A program made the translations under genes and the position numbers. DNA of 54,955 bases from Betaproteobacteria bacterium (lineage in GTDB: Bacteria; Pseudomonadota; Gammaproteobacteria; Burkholderiales; SG8-39). Numbering within the stretch: the stretch's first letter is position 1; every line of letters begins with the position of its first letter. Where the stretch lies: NCBI GenBank assembly GCA_009693435.1, contig SHXF01000015.1, forward strand, positions 1-54,955. The letters run 5' to 3'. Of this stretch, positions 16,496-24,811 are shown in pieces. A model generated the notes under the pieces. It was not told where the DNA came from. It did no database searches and was given only the letters and a program-made list of their open reading frames with translations.

Positions 16496-17463
16496 GCCGA
16501 ACGACGCGCATCGCGTTGCACTGTCTGGTCGTCTGCCTGGTGATGTTCCCGGCGTTGGACACGGTCGCGCAGACCTACCCCGCGCGCCCGATACGCATCA
16601 TCGTGCCGGTGCCGGCGGGCGGGCCGCTCGACCTGAGCGCCCGCCTGCTCGCAGCCGGCATGAGCGCGCGCATGAAACAGCCGGTCATCGTCGACAACCG
16701 GCCCGGTGGCGGATCCCTGATAGGCGCGCAGGCGGTGGCGCGCGCCGAGCCCGATGGCTACACCATCCTGCTCGGCTCGCCTTCCATCGCGAGCTACGCC
16801 GCGTTCATGAAAGACCCGAAGATAGACGTCCTCGCCGACTTCGCTTTCATTTCCATGGTGGTGCGCATTCCCTACATCGTGGCGGTCAGTGGCGAGCGGC
16901 CGTTCCGCAGCATGGCCGAACTCGTTACCTACAGCCGCGCCAATCCGGGCAAGCTCAACTACGCGACCTTCGGCAACGCGAGCCGCGTGGCGACGGAAAT
17001 TTTCAACGAAGCTGCCGGGCTGAGCGGGAACAACATCCCCTACACGGGGTCCGCCCCGGCGGGGCAGGCGCTCGCGCGCGGCGACGTCGATTACGTCCTC
17101 GATGCGATGGTCACGCTGCAGCCATTGGTTAACGCCGGCAAGGCACGCCTGCTGGCGCTCACCACGTCGGCGCGCGTGCCGGCGCTCCCCGACGTGCCGA
17201 CGCTGGCCGAAGCCGGATTGGCCGTGCCCGAGATGTTCGTCTGGTATGGCCTGGTCGCGCCGGCCGGGACGCCGCGCATTGCCATCGAACGGCTGAACGC
17301 CGAAGTGCGCGCGTTCGCCGCCTCTCCCGAAGTGGACGAGAAATTCCGGCCGATCGCATTTTCGGCGATCCACTCCACGCCCGAGGCATTGCGTGACTTG
17401 GTGCAGCGCGAGCAGAAAACCTATCTGGATGCCGTGCGCCGCTACGGCATCGTGCCGCAGTAG
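16492..17463 (+). CDS. Bug/TctC-family solute-binding protein
   Basis: A 323-aa periplasmic receptor. Signal peptide ALHCLVVCLVMFPALDTVAQ, then IRIIVPVPAGGPLDLSARLL, VIVDNRPGGGSLIGAQAV and EPDGYTILLGSPS. The start codon overlaps the stop of the flavin monooxygenase gene by 4 bp, indicating translational coupling. An aromatic carboxylate is therefore a reasonable guess for the ligand. Confidence 0.9.
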   Translation: MSRTTRIALHCLVVCLVMFPALDTVAQTYPARPIRIIVPVPAGGPLDLSARLLAAGMSARMKQPVIVDNRPGGGSLIGAQAVARAEPDGYTILLGSPSIASYAAFMKDPKIDVLADFAFISMVVRIPYIVAVSGERPFRSMAELVTYSRANPGKLNYATFGNASRVATEIFNEAAGLSGNNIPYTGSAPAGQALARGDVDYVLDAMVTLQPLVNAGKARLLALTTSARVPALPDVPTLAEAGLAVPEMFVWYGLVAPAGTPRIAIERLNAEVRAFAASPEVDEKFRPIAFSAIHSTPEALRDLVQREQKTYLDAVRRYGIVPQ

Positions 17464-17511
17464 ACCGTCCGATTTGCGCCGGAGCGGTTCCCGGCGACGC
17501 CAGATTCGGCT

Positions 17512-18063
17512 TCAGGGCGATGCACGAAACAGCTTGTGTTTGCGGATGTGGTCGGCGGAGTGAAAACCCAGCAGCCAGGTCAGCCACGCCGATACCGCGC
17601 CGTAACAGGCCAGGAACACCAGCACGGTGATGATCAGAATGCCGCCTCCCAGGTAAATGGGTTCGAAGGGGAGCCCGTTCAGTTTGCCGAACACGCTGGC
17701 CAGCACCGTAGGGATCGCCGCCAGCGCAACCGTGGCGCTGGTCGCAATCAGCACGCCGCGCAATGCCGTGTTCTCCAGCGCGATGCGCACCATTGAAACC
17801 AGCGTAAACATGCACAGAATGGCGTCGAACAGGAGGCAGGCAGCGCCAGCCGTGCCGATCAGTGAACCCCCGCGTGTCACCAGCCACGCACCCAGCGCGA
17901 CCAGCGCAACATGAGCCCACAGCGCGCCCAGCACCGCGGCGTGACTGACCGCTTCGACTACGCCATCGGTCTCCTGGTAGCTGGCCTTGAGTGCGAGTTC
18001 CTCAAGTTGCCGCTGGCGCCGGCGGGCGCGTTCCTCGGGCGAGACTGCCGGGGTGTTGGGCAT
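17512..18063 (-). CDS. Four-helix membrane protein of unknown function
   Basis: A 183-aa protein I do not recognise. A basic N-terminal stretch (PEERARRRQRQLEELALK) is followed by about four hydrophobic segments: residues ~45-65, 70-95, 105-125 and 140-170. The helix ending ACYGAVSAWLTWLLGFHSAD precedes a short basic tail. Conserved catalytic residues are not evident. It stands convergent with the Bug gene. Upstream lies a stretch with several sequence motifs (18243-18350). Confidence 0.6.
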   Translation of the reverse strand: MPNTPAVSPEERARRRQRQLEELALKASYQETDGVVEAVSHAAVLGALWAHVALVALGAWLVTRGGSLIGTAGAACLLFDAILCMFTLVSMVRIALENTALRGVLIATSATVALAAIPTVLASVFGKLNGLPFEPIYLGGGILIITVLVFLACYGAVSAWLTWLLGFHSADHIRKHKLFRASP

Positions 18064-18242
18064 CGGAGGAGGCCGGGGCTGGTCGGGCTTACAACTTGCG
18101 CCGGCCGGGTGGGGTGCGCAAGCGGCCGGAAAGATAGCGCCAGAGAAGCAGTGGGGACAGGGTTACAAGGAACTCAGGCCGGCCCATCATCCGGAAATGG
18201 CGGCGGACGCCGCGCCGATCTTGATCGACATTCTTGAACATT

Positions 18243-18255
18243 ATTGTATAACAAT
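18243..18255. promoter_or_regulatory. GntR-type palindrome in a gene-free stretch
   Basis: ATTGTATAACAAT is a perfect ATTGT/ACAAT dyad with a 3-base spacer, close to known GntR/FCD operators. It lies in the 345-bp space 18064-18408, which has no convincing gene and otherwise holds only the motif at 18276 and the repeat at 18321. Confidence 0.35.
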
Positions 18256-18275
18256 GCAGTAACGGCGGTATCTGG

Positions 18276-18304
18276 CGGGCAATAATGGTATTGTTACTGG
18301 TACA
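18276..18304 (-). promoter_or_regulatory. 29-bp motif shared with 44471-44499
   Basis: CGGGCAATA...GGTATTGTTACTGGTACA matches the copy at 44471 at 26 of 29 positions. Both lie upstream of minus-strand genes in otherwise unrelated surroundings. Read on the minus strand it contains GTAACAATAC, a near-palindrome. A shared operator is inferred. Confidence 0.4.
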
Positions 18305-18320
18305 CAACATGACCGGGTCA

Positions 18321-18350
18321 ACGGTAATCAACGGTAATCAACGGTAATAA
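18321..18350. repeat. 10-bp tandem repeat, three copies
   Basis: ACGGTAATCA at 18321 and 18331 and ACGGTAATAA at 18341, in a gene-free stretch. Confidence 0.9.
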
Positions 18351-18408
18351 CGGGGAACATCGCGCGGGTCGTGCGGGCGCTCCGATCAAGCGCAGCAATG
18401 GTTGCGCG

Positions 18409-19740
18409 CTATTTCCTTGCTGCCATCAGGTCCGGCAGCGCAAGCGACACGACAGGCAGCGCCAGCAGCACCGCAAGGCGGACGAAGTCGGCGATGATGA
18501 ATGGGGTCACGCCGCGAAAAATCGTGCGCAGGGAAACTTCCGGAAGCAGGCTCTTCAGAACGAATACGTTCAGCCCGATGGGCGGGGTAATCAGGCTGAT
18601 TTCGATGGTGACAACGACGATGACGCCGAACCAGATCAGCGTCCGCTCCGGCCCGCCCAGTCCGAAATCCAGCCCGGCGACGATCGGAAAGAACACCGGT
18701 ATCGTCAGCAGCAGCATCGAGATGCTCTCCAGGATGCAGCCGAGGATCACATAGATGACGACGATCGCGGCCATCACCGCGTAGGGCCCGACCTCGAGTG
18801 CCTTGACCCAGTCGGCGATGATGTTCGGGAACCTGGCGACATTGATGAATTGCGAAAAAATCAGCGAGCCGATGAGGATCAGCAGCAGCATCGCCGAGGT
18901 GCGACCCGATTCGATCAGAACGCGCTTGAACAGGTCCCAGGTGAGCGAGCGGCGCGCCATGGCGATGATCCAGCCGCCGGCGGCGCCGATCCCGGCGGCT
19001 TCCACCGGGGTGAAGAATCCGCTGTAGAGGCCGCCCATTACCAGGGTAAAGAGCACCAGCATGCCCCATACGCCCCGCAGGGCGATGAATCGCTGGCGCA
19101 ACGGGGTGCGCTCGCCGGGCGGGCCGAGCTCGGGCTTTATCCATGTCGTAACCACGATTGCCGCGATGTAGAGCAAGACACCGAGCAGGCCCGGCAGGAT
19201 TCCCGAGGCAAACAGCTTGCCGATGTCGGTCTGGGTCATGATGCCGTAGAACACGAAAGCCACCGACGGGGGAATGAGGATACCGAGGGTGCCGCCGGAG
19301 GCGATCGAACCGGCGGCGAGGCTGTCGGCGTAGCCATAGCGGCGCATCGGCGGCATCGCGACCTTGGTCATGGTTGCCGCCGTGGCCAGTGAGGAACCGC
19401 AGATTGCGCTGAATCCGGCACAGGCGACGATGGTGGCGGTCGCGAGACCGCCGCGCTGGTGTCCGAGCCAGGCGTGGGAGGCGTCGTAGAGATCCTGCGA
19501 AATGCGCGAGTACGCGACGAAGTTCCCCATCAGGATGAACAGCGGCAGCACCGAAAATTCATAGCTGAACACCGTGTCCGAGGCGATCTGCCCGACGCCC
19601 CTCAAGGCGGGGGTCAGGCCGACCAGCCACGCAAAACCGAGGAAGCCGACGAATCCCATGCCGAATGCAATGGGCACTTCGAGGAACAGCAGAACGAACA
19701 GCAGGACGAAACCGGCCAGCACGACGATCATCGCTTCCAT
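18409..19740 (-). CDS. TRAP transporter large permease, DctM type
   Basis: A 443-aa integral membrane protein with about 12 hydrophobic segments, starting AMIVVLAGFVLLFVLLFLEV-like and containing VACAGFSAICGSSLATAATM, SGGTLGILIPPSVAFVFYG and SLITPPIGLNVFVLKSLLPE, all DctM hallmarks. It forms the ion-driven channel of a TRAP importer with the DctQ subunit encoded 3 bp upstream. TRAP systems import carboxylates using a sodium or proton gradient. Last gene of the minus-strand dctPQM operon. Confidence 0.92.
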   Translation of the reverse strand: MEAMIVVLAGFVLLFVLLFLEVPIAFGMGFVGFLGFAWLVGLTPALRGVGQIASDTVFSYEFSVLPLFILMGNFVAYSRISQDLYDASHAWLGHQRGGLATATIVACAGFSAICGSSLATAATMTKVAMPPMRRYGYADSLAAGSIASGGTLGILIPPSVAFVFYGIMTQTDIGKLFASGILPGLLGVLLYIAAIVVTTWIKPELGPPGERTPLRQRFIALRGVWGMLVLFTLVMGGLYSGFFTPVEAAGIGAAGGWIIAMARRSLTWDLFKRVLIESGRTSAMLLLILIGSLIFSQFINVARFPNIIADWVKALEVGPYAVMAAIVVIYVILGCILESISMLLLTIPVFFPIVAGLDFGLGGPERTLIWFGVIVVVTIEISLITPPIGLNVFVLKSLLPEVSLRTIFRGVTPFIIADFVRLAVLLALPVVSLALPDLMAARK

Positions 19741-19743
19741 CGA

Positions 19744-20247
19744 TCAGACGCCCGTCACTTCCGGCGCCGCGGCCCGGCCGGCAAGCTTTAGCCAGGCCTG
19801 CGCCAGATGGATGATGGCCGTGAGCATCGTGAGAATGCTCATGGCATAGACAAAAGGCGCCAGCAGGACCTTGAGAAACATCATGCGCTCGTTCTGCTGA
19901 TAGAGCGACCCGGCCTGCACCCAGAGCTCGCGCGCCCAGACGACGCACAGGAACGCGACGAACAGGCTGATGACGAATTGCTTCCTCCGCACCGCCCGTC
20001 CTTTGAACAGGCCGTTGAGCAGACCGATGGTGACGTGCTCGTCGTTTGCGCTCACCAGCGGCAGCGCGACAAAAACCATCATGCCCAGCGTCAGCCGCGT
20101 GATTTCATAGGACGCCGGAAGCGACAGGTTGAACAGGTTGCGCCCGAGCACGTCGACAAAAGTGATCATCATCAGCAGGAACACCATGATCGCAAGCAGC
20201 GTCGAAAGCGCGCTCAGGACCGGCTTGAGGCCTTTTACTTCATTCAT
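19744..20247 (-). CDS. TRAP transporter small permease, DctQ type
   Basis: A 167-aa membrane protein with four hydrophobic segments. FVDVLGRNLFNLSLPASYEI and VALPLVSANDEHVTIGLL carry the conserved DctQ pattern (V..R......W..E and ......H...D). It pairs with the DctM encoded immediately downstream and lies between dctP and dctM. Confidence 0.88.
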   Translation of the reverse strand: MNEVKGLKPVLSALSTLLAIMVFLLMMITFVDVLGRNLFNLSLPASYEITRLTLGMMVFVALPLVSANDEHVTIGLLNGLFKGRAVRRKQFVISLFVAFLCVVWARELWVQAGSLYQQNERMMFLKVLLAPFVYAMSILTMLTAIIHLAQAWLKLAGRAAAPEVTGV

Positions 20248-20360
20248 GGCACCCCCTCCTCACTGCGCCGGCTCGGCGCGGATCCCGCCGCCGGAGTTAC
20301 GGCCTTGCCCGCTGCGAAGGCGCGAGTCATCGCGCCTGCGATGGCGGATGCCGGACCGGC

Positions 20361-21404
20361 TCAGTTCTTCGCCACTTCCGCGCGGAACATCCTGAGCGCC
20401 GCGGCGCCGTCCACGCCCTTGGCCTTGGCGTCGTCGATCCACTTCTTCTCGAACGGCGCCAGCGACTCGTCCAGTTTCGCCATCATCGCAGCATCGGCAA
20501 TCACCCAGGTCACGCCGCGCGCTTTCAGCTTGTCTGCGGAGAGGGCTTCTTCGGCGTCCCAGAGCTTGCCCATGCGGCGCAACAGCGTCTCGCCTGTGAG
20601 CGCCGTGATTGCATCCTGGTCTTTCTTCGCTATCGCATCCCACTTGCCCTTGTTTATCACGAGGAAGAAACTGGCGTTGAAAAGCCCGCCCGGGATGCGC
20701 GTGGTGCTGGTGACGAATTCCTCGATCCTGAAACCAAAGACCCCCTCGTCGAGAAACGAGGTGCCGTCGGCGATCCCCTTGGAAAGCGCGTCGCGCAGTT
20801 GTGTGACCGGCATCGGCAGCGGCGTCGCGCCGAACATCTTGAAGGCTTCCATCGAGACGGTGTTGGTGGCGCGCAGCCTGAGACCCTTGAAGTCATCGAG
20901 CGAACGAATCACCTTCTTGTTGGCGTAGATTTGTCCGGCAGGATGGACATGAACGGCAAGCGTATGGACGGTGGCCGGGTGCATGCCGGTTTTCTCGAAC
21001 ATGGCCTTGAAGACGCGCCAATAGGCGACCGAATTGGCTTCCACGTTCTTCGTCAGGAATGGCAATTCGACCATTTCGGACAAAGGATAGGTCCCCGGCG
21101 TATAGCCGTGGAGGCCCCAGGCGACATCCGAAATGCCATCCACCGCGAGTTGCATGTTTCTCGGGGGCGCGCCCAGCGCCTGCGCCGTCGGCTCGATCTT
21201 GACCCTGCCCTCGGTCGCCTTGGCGATGTCTTCGAATAACTTGTGCAGACCGGGGCCTTGCGACACATGCGCCACGGGAATCCACTGGCTGAACCGCAGC
21301 GTGATGGCCTGCGCCGATGCGGGCCCGGCGGCCGGAACTATCAGGCCAACTGCAAGGACAGCGGCGGCGATTGCCTTGAACGGATGCGTATTGATTGACT
21401 TCAT
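20361..21404 (-). CDS. TRAP transporter solute-binding protein, DctP type
   Basis: A 347-aa periplasmic receptor. ATG 21404 follows GAGGAGATCG and gives a signal peptide (AIAAAVLAVGLIVPAAGPAS). Family features include LRFSQWIPVAHVSQGP, LDDFKGLRLRATNTVSMEAF (the selectivity-helix Arg that binds the ligand carboxylate) and GGLFNASFFLVINKGKWDAI. The longer open frame to 21503 is not needed. It is divergent from a second TRAP operon across 281 bp containing an operator-like site. Confidence 0.9.
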   Translation of the reverse strand: MKSINTHPFKAIAAAVLAVGLIVPAAGPASAQAITLRFSQWIPVAHVSQGPGLHKLFEDIAKATEGRVKIEPTAQALGAPPRNMQLAVDGISDVAWGLHGYTPGTYPLSEMVELPFLTKNVEANSVAYWRVFKAMFEKTGMHPATVHTLAVHVHPAGQIYANKKVIRSLDDFKGLRLRATNTVSMEAFKMFGATPLPMPVTQLRDALSKGIADGTSFLDEGVFGFRIEEFVTSTTRIPGGLFNASFFLVINKGKWDAIAKKDQDAITALTGETLLRRMGKLWDAEEALSADKLKARGVTWVIADAAMMAKLDESLAPFEKKWIDDAKAKGVDGAAALRMFRAEVAKN

Positions 21405-21512
21405 GTCGATCTCCTCATCTCGAAACGGCGTTTGAATAAATCCCGCTTTGCCCATCCACGTCACCGCGCTGGATACGATGATTCCCGTTGCGAGGCGTTG
21501 CATTGTCGGGCA

Positions 21513-21558
21513 TTGACGTGCTTACGCCTGAATACTATCCTACCGGTCATTCGTTCGG
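21513..21558 (+). promoter_or_regulatory. Promoter with overlapping operator upstream of the second TRAP operon
   Basis: TTGACG (21513-21518), a 17-bp spacer and TATCCT (21536-21541) form a plausible sigma70 promoter. Over and after the -10, ACCGGTCATTCGTTCGG makes an imperfect dyad. The segment 21531-21558 matches 24576-24603 at 25 of 28 positions, with the same -35 and spacing. The site lies between divergent TRAP operons. The TetR protein at 26407 is the only regulator in the region and is the likely ligand. Confidence 0.65.
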
Positions 21559-21685
21559 CCAGTCAGACAAGAAAATCGGGCGAAAAAATCGGCACGTCGC
21601 ATGTCCACGAAGGGTTCCGGTGCGCCAGGTGGCGATCGGAAGATCGACGATGCGGAGCGCGACTCCGCCCAAGGGGGAGGGACTG

Positions 21686-22660
21686 ATGAACAGCATGGTG
21701 CGCGGCAAGATCGGCGCCGCTGCTCTCGCGGCTGCATTACTGGCGACACCTTCGATGGCCCAGGAGGTGACGCTGAGCGCGCTCAACTTCCTGCCCAACA
21801 ACAACTCGTTCGGCATTCCATTCGCCAAGTGGGTCGAGGAGGTCAACGCCGATGGCAAGGGCGTGTTGCAGATCGTCATCAAGCCGAGCGGCTCCATGTC
21901 GCCGTTCGTCATGGGCAATGCGGTGAAAACCGGCGTTGTAGACATGGTCTGCCTGCCACCGACTTTTTATCAGAACCTGCTGCCGATCGGCGATGCGCTG
22001 AAGCTGTCCCGCAAGGGGCCGGCCGAGCTGCGCAAGAACGGCACATGGGATCTGATGAACAAGCTGCATAACGAAAAGGTCAACACCTGGTTCCTCGGCC
22101 AATGGGGTTCCGGCGCCATGTTCTATCTGTACATGCGCGAAAAAAAGATCGACAACATCGATCTCAAGGGCATGAAACTGCGCGTCACGCCCGTCTACCG
22201 CGCCTTCTTCCGCGGACTCGGCGCCGATCTCATTCAAACCGCGCCCGGCGACGTCTACACGGCGCTGGAGCGCGGCACGATAGACGGGTACGGCTGGCCG
22301 AGCTGGGACATCAAGGGTTTCGGTTGGGACAAGGTGACCAAGTACCGCGTCGAGCCGGGCTTCTACGAAGTCACCAACGGCATGATGGTCAATCTGGACA
22401 AATGGAAAACCTTTTCTGACGCGCAAAAAGCCCTGCTGATGAAGCATGCCGAGCGCATACAGATCGATTTTCCGAAGCAGGCGGCCGAGCGCCACGACCA
22501 TTACGTGAAAGAGCAGGCCGCCGCGGGGATCCAGGTCATCACCCTGACCGGCAAGATGGCTGAGGACTACCTCAAGCGGGCCTATGACGCGGGCTGGGCC
22601 GAGGCGCACGAACTGGATCCGGTCAACGCGCCGATCCTGAAGAAACTGATCGACCGGTAA
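21686..22660 (+). CDS. TRAP transporter solute-binding protein, DctP type
   Basis: A 324-aa periplasmic receptor. ATG 21686 follows GGGGGAGGGACTG and gives a signal peptide (IGAAALAAALLATPSMAQ). Conserved blocks: VTLSALNFLPNNNSFGIPFA, IDNIDLKGMKLRVTPVYRAF with the ligand-binding Arg, and ALERGTIDGYGWPSWDIKGF. It differs strongly from the receptor of the divergent TRAP operon, so the two probably bind different ligands. First gene of the plus-strand dctPQM operon. Confidence 0.9.
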   Translation: MNSMVRGKIGAAALAAALLATPSMAQEVTLSALNFLPNNNSFGIPFAKWVEEVNADGKGVLQIVIKPSGSMSPFVMGNAVKTGVVDMVCLPPTFYQNLLPIGDALKLSRKGPAELRKNGTWDLMNKLHNEKVNTWFLGQWGSGAMFYLYMREKKIDNIDLKGMKLRVTPVYRAFFRGLGADLIQTAPGDVYTALERGTIDGYGWPSWDIKGFGWDKVTKYRVEPGFYEVTNGMMVNLDKWKTFSDAQKALLMKHAERIQIDFPKQAAERHDHYVKEQAAAGIQVITLTGKMAEDYLKRAYDAGWAEAHELDPVNAPILKKLIDR

Positions 22661-22706
22661 CGACCCCGGGCGGCGACCGGCAAGGCCGCCGCCCCTTTTT
22701 TCCGGT

Positions 22707-23216
22707 ATGTCACTCTCATCCACCCGGGTCGACCTGCTGTACCGCGCGCTCGGCGTGCTCGCCGCGGCATTGATCGCGTTCACGGCGCTCGGCATCACGG
22801 TCGATGTGGTGATCCGCAATCTCGGCTGGGGCAGCATAGGCTGGATGCAGGAAGCCAATGAATACGCCTTGTTCGTGGCCACGTTCCTGGGCGCACCCTG
22901 GGTGTTGCGCGAAGGGGCGCATGTGCGCGTCGACGTGGTGGTGAGCGCGGCCTCGCCCGCCTGGGCGCGCCGGCTGGAATTGCTCGCAAACAGCATCGGC
23001 CTGCTGTGCACCTGCGTGATCGTCTACTACGCGATCAATGTGGCATCCATCTCGTTCAGGGAGGGTGCGCGCCTCATCAAGGCGTTCATCATTCCGGAAT
23101 GGTGGGTATTCGGCATCATCGCCCTGTCCGGCGTGCTGTTGATCGTCGAATTCAGCAACCGGCTCGGGCGCGCATGGCGCGGCGAGCAGATCGCCGACGG
23201 AGTGCCGGGCGTCTGA
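22707..23216 (+). CDS. TRAP transporter small permease, DctQ type
   Basis: A 169-aa membrane protein with four hydrophobic segments; FTALGITVDVVIRNLGWGSI, WMQEANEYALFVATFLGAPW and REGAHVRVDVVV match the DctQ family. Its stop shares one base with the DctM start (TGATG), indicating coupling. Confidence 0.9.
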   Translation: MSLSSTRVDLLYRALGVLAAALIAFTALGITVDVVIRNLGWGSIGWMQEANEYALFVATFLGAPWVLREGAHVRVDVVVSAASPAWARRLELLANSIGLLCTCVIVYYAINVASISFREGARLIKAFIIPEWWVFGIIALSGVLLIVEFSNRLGRAWRGEQIADGVPGV

Positions 23217-24532
23217 TGGTCTGGTACGTTACGCTCACCCTGATGATGGCGTTGTTCATGGCGCTGCTGGCGATCGGGCTGCCAGTGGCGTTCGCGTTCT
23301 TCACCGTGAACATCGTCGGCGCCTTGATCTTTCTGGGCGGCGAGGCCGGGCTCGGCCAGCTGGTGCGCAACGCCTCGGATGCCGTCATCAACATTTCGCT
23401 CGCACCCATCCCGCTGTTCATCCTGATGGGCGAGCTGATGTACCACACCGGCCTTGCCGGGCGGGCCATCGATGCGGTCGACAAACTGATCGCCCGCCTG
23501 CCCGGGCGGCTCTCCCTGGTGGCGGTGGTCAGCGGCACGATCTTCTCCGCCTTGTCCGGCTCGACCATCGCCAACACCGCCATGCTCGGCAGCACACTGA
23601 TCCCGGAAATGTACCGGCGCGGCTATCACCCGCACATGGCGATGGGCCCGATCCTCGGCACCGGCGGTATCGCCATGCTGATCCCGCCCTCGGCCCTGGG
23701 CGTGCTGCTCGCCAGCCTGGGCCAGATCCCGGTCGCTGAATTGCTGATCGCCAGCATCCTGCCCGGCATCGTCATGGCCGGACTGTTTTTTGTCTACATC
23801 CTGGTGCGCTGCGCGCTCAATCCGGAACTGGCGCCCGCTTACGATGTAGGCAATTTGACCCTGTGGCAGCGATTGCGGCCTTTCGTCGTCCACGTATTGC
23901 CGCTGCTGCTGATTTTCATCGTCGTCGTCGGCTCGATGCTGCGAGGGATCGCCTCACCGACGGAATCGGCGGCGCTCGGCTGCAGCGCCACCGTGATTGC
24001 CGCGGTGCTGTACCGGTCGGCCGGCTGGAAAGGAATCAGCAAGGCTCTGATCGAAACCGCGAAACTGTCGGTGATGATCCTGTTCATCATTTGCGCCTCT
24101 ATCACTTTTTCGCAGATCCTCGCTTTCTCGAACGCCACCGAAGGGATGATGACGCTGCTCGACGTGAAGACCATGTCGCCGCTCACCCTCATCATTGCCA
24201 TGATGGTCATCCTGCTGATCCTCGGCTGCTTCATGGATCAGGTCAGCATGATGCTGATCACGCTGCCGTTTTTCATGCCGATTGTGAATGCGCTGGGCAT
24301 CAATCCGGTGTGGTTCGGCGTGATGATGATGATCGCCCTGGAAATCGGCTTCACCACGCCGCCTTTCGGCCTGCTGTTGTTCGTCATGAAGGGCGTGGTG
24401 CCCGAGGAAACCAGCATGGCGACGATCTGCGCGGCCGCCGTCCCGTTCATCGGGCTGATGCTGCTGACGCTCGTGCTGGTGATGATGTTTCCGTGGATGG
24501 CGCTGTGGCTGCCGGGCATGATCGTGAAGTAG
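23216..24532 (+). CDS. TRAP transporter large permease, DctM type
   Basis: A 438-aa membrane protein starting MVWYVTLTLMMALFMALLAI. AVVSGTIFSALSGSTIANTA, GTGGIAMLIPPSALGVLLAS and EIGFTTPPFGLLLFVMKGVV are the DctM signature regions. The start ATG overlaps the DctQ stop; an open frame reaching 23006 is upstream read-through within dctQ. Confidence 0.93.
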   Translation: MVWYVTLTLMMALFMALLAIGLPVAFAFFTVNIVGALIFLGGEAGLGQLVRNASDAVINISLAPIPLFILMGELMYHTGLAGRAIDAVDKLIARLPGRLSLVAVVSGTIFSALSGSTIANTAMLGSTLIPEMYRRGYHPHMAMGPILGTGGIAMLIPPSALGVLLASLGQIPVAELLIASILPGIVMAGLFFVYILVRCALNPELAPAYDVGNLTLWQRLRPFVVHVLPLLLIFIVVVGSMLRGIASPTESAALGCSATVIAAVLYRSAGWKGISKALIETAKLSVMILFIICASITFSQILAFSNATEGMMTLLDVKTMSPLTLIIAMMVILLILGCFMDQVSMMLITLPFFMPIVNALGINPVWFGVMMMIALEIGFTTPPFGLLLFVMKGVVPEETSMATICAAAVPFIGLMLLTLVLVMMFPWMALWLPGMIVK

Positions 24533-24557
24533 CGGCAGGTGGGGCGTCGCGACGTCG

Positions 24558-24603
24558 TTGACGCACATCGGCCGCAATATTATCCTACCGATCATTCGTT
24601 TGG
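24558..24603 (+). promoter_or_regulatory. Promoter with overlapping operator upstream of the CoA ligase operon
   Basis: TTGACG (24558-24563), 17 bp, TATCCT (24581-24586), then ACCGATCATTCGTTTGG. The block 24576-24603 repeats the one at 21531-21558 with three substitutions. The core CGA-TCAT-TCG is a dyad of the kind bound by TetR regulators of acyl-CoA metabolism. The ligase starts about 220 bp downstream. Confidence 0.65.
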
Positions 24604-24687
24604 TTGACCAAGCGCGATGGCACCGGCGCGATGGCACAGGCCTGGTTGCACAGGACCGCCATCGAATGGTAGGGAAGCAACGGGCAA

Positions 24688-24775
24688 GCAGCAGACAAGC
24701 AACGGACAAGCAGCAGACAAGCAGCAGACAAGCAGCAGACAAGCGGCAGACAAGCGGCAGACAAGCGGCAGACGA
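24688..24775. repeat. 11-bp tandem repeat, eight copies, in a 5' leader
   Basis: Units GCAGCAGACAA (five near-identical, one of them GCAACGGACAA) then GCGGCAGACAA fill the leader between promoter and ligase start. All eight are contiguous. Confidence 0.95.
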
Positions 24776-24811
24776 GCCGAACGGCGCAACCGGATTGGGA
24801 GAATCAGTACT

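Noticed and set aside
18089..18331. Small minus-strand open frame of 80 residues
   Set aside because: No similarity I can name and no good ribosome binding site; it covers the gene-free motif region.
24688..24775. CRISPR array
   Set aside because: Units are contiguous 11-mers without spacers; no cas genes. The same holds for the other tandem arrays.
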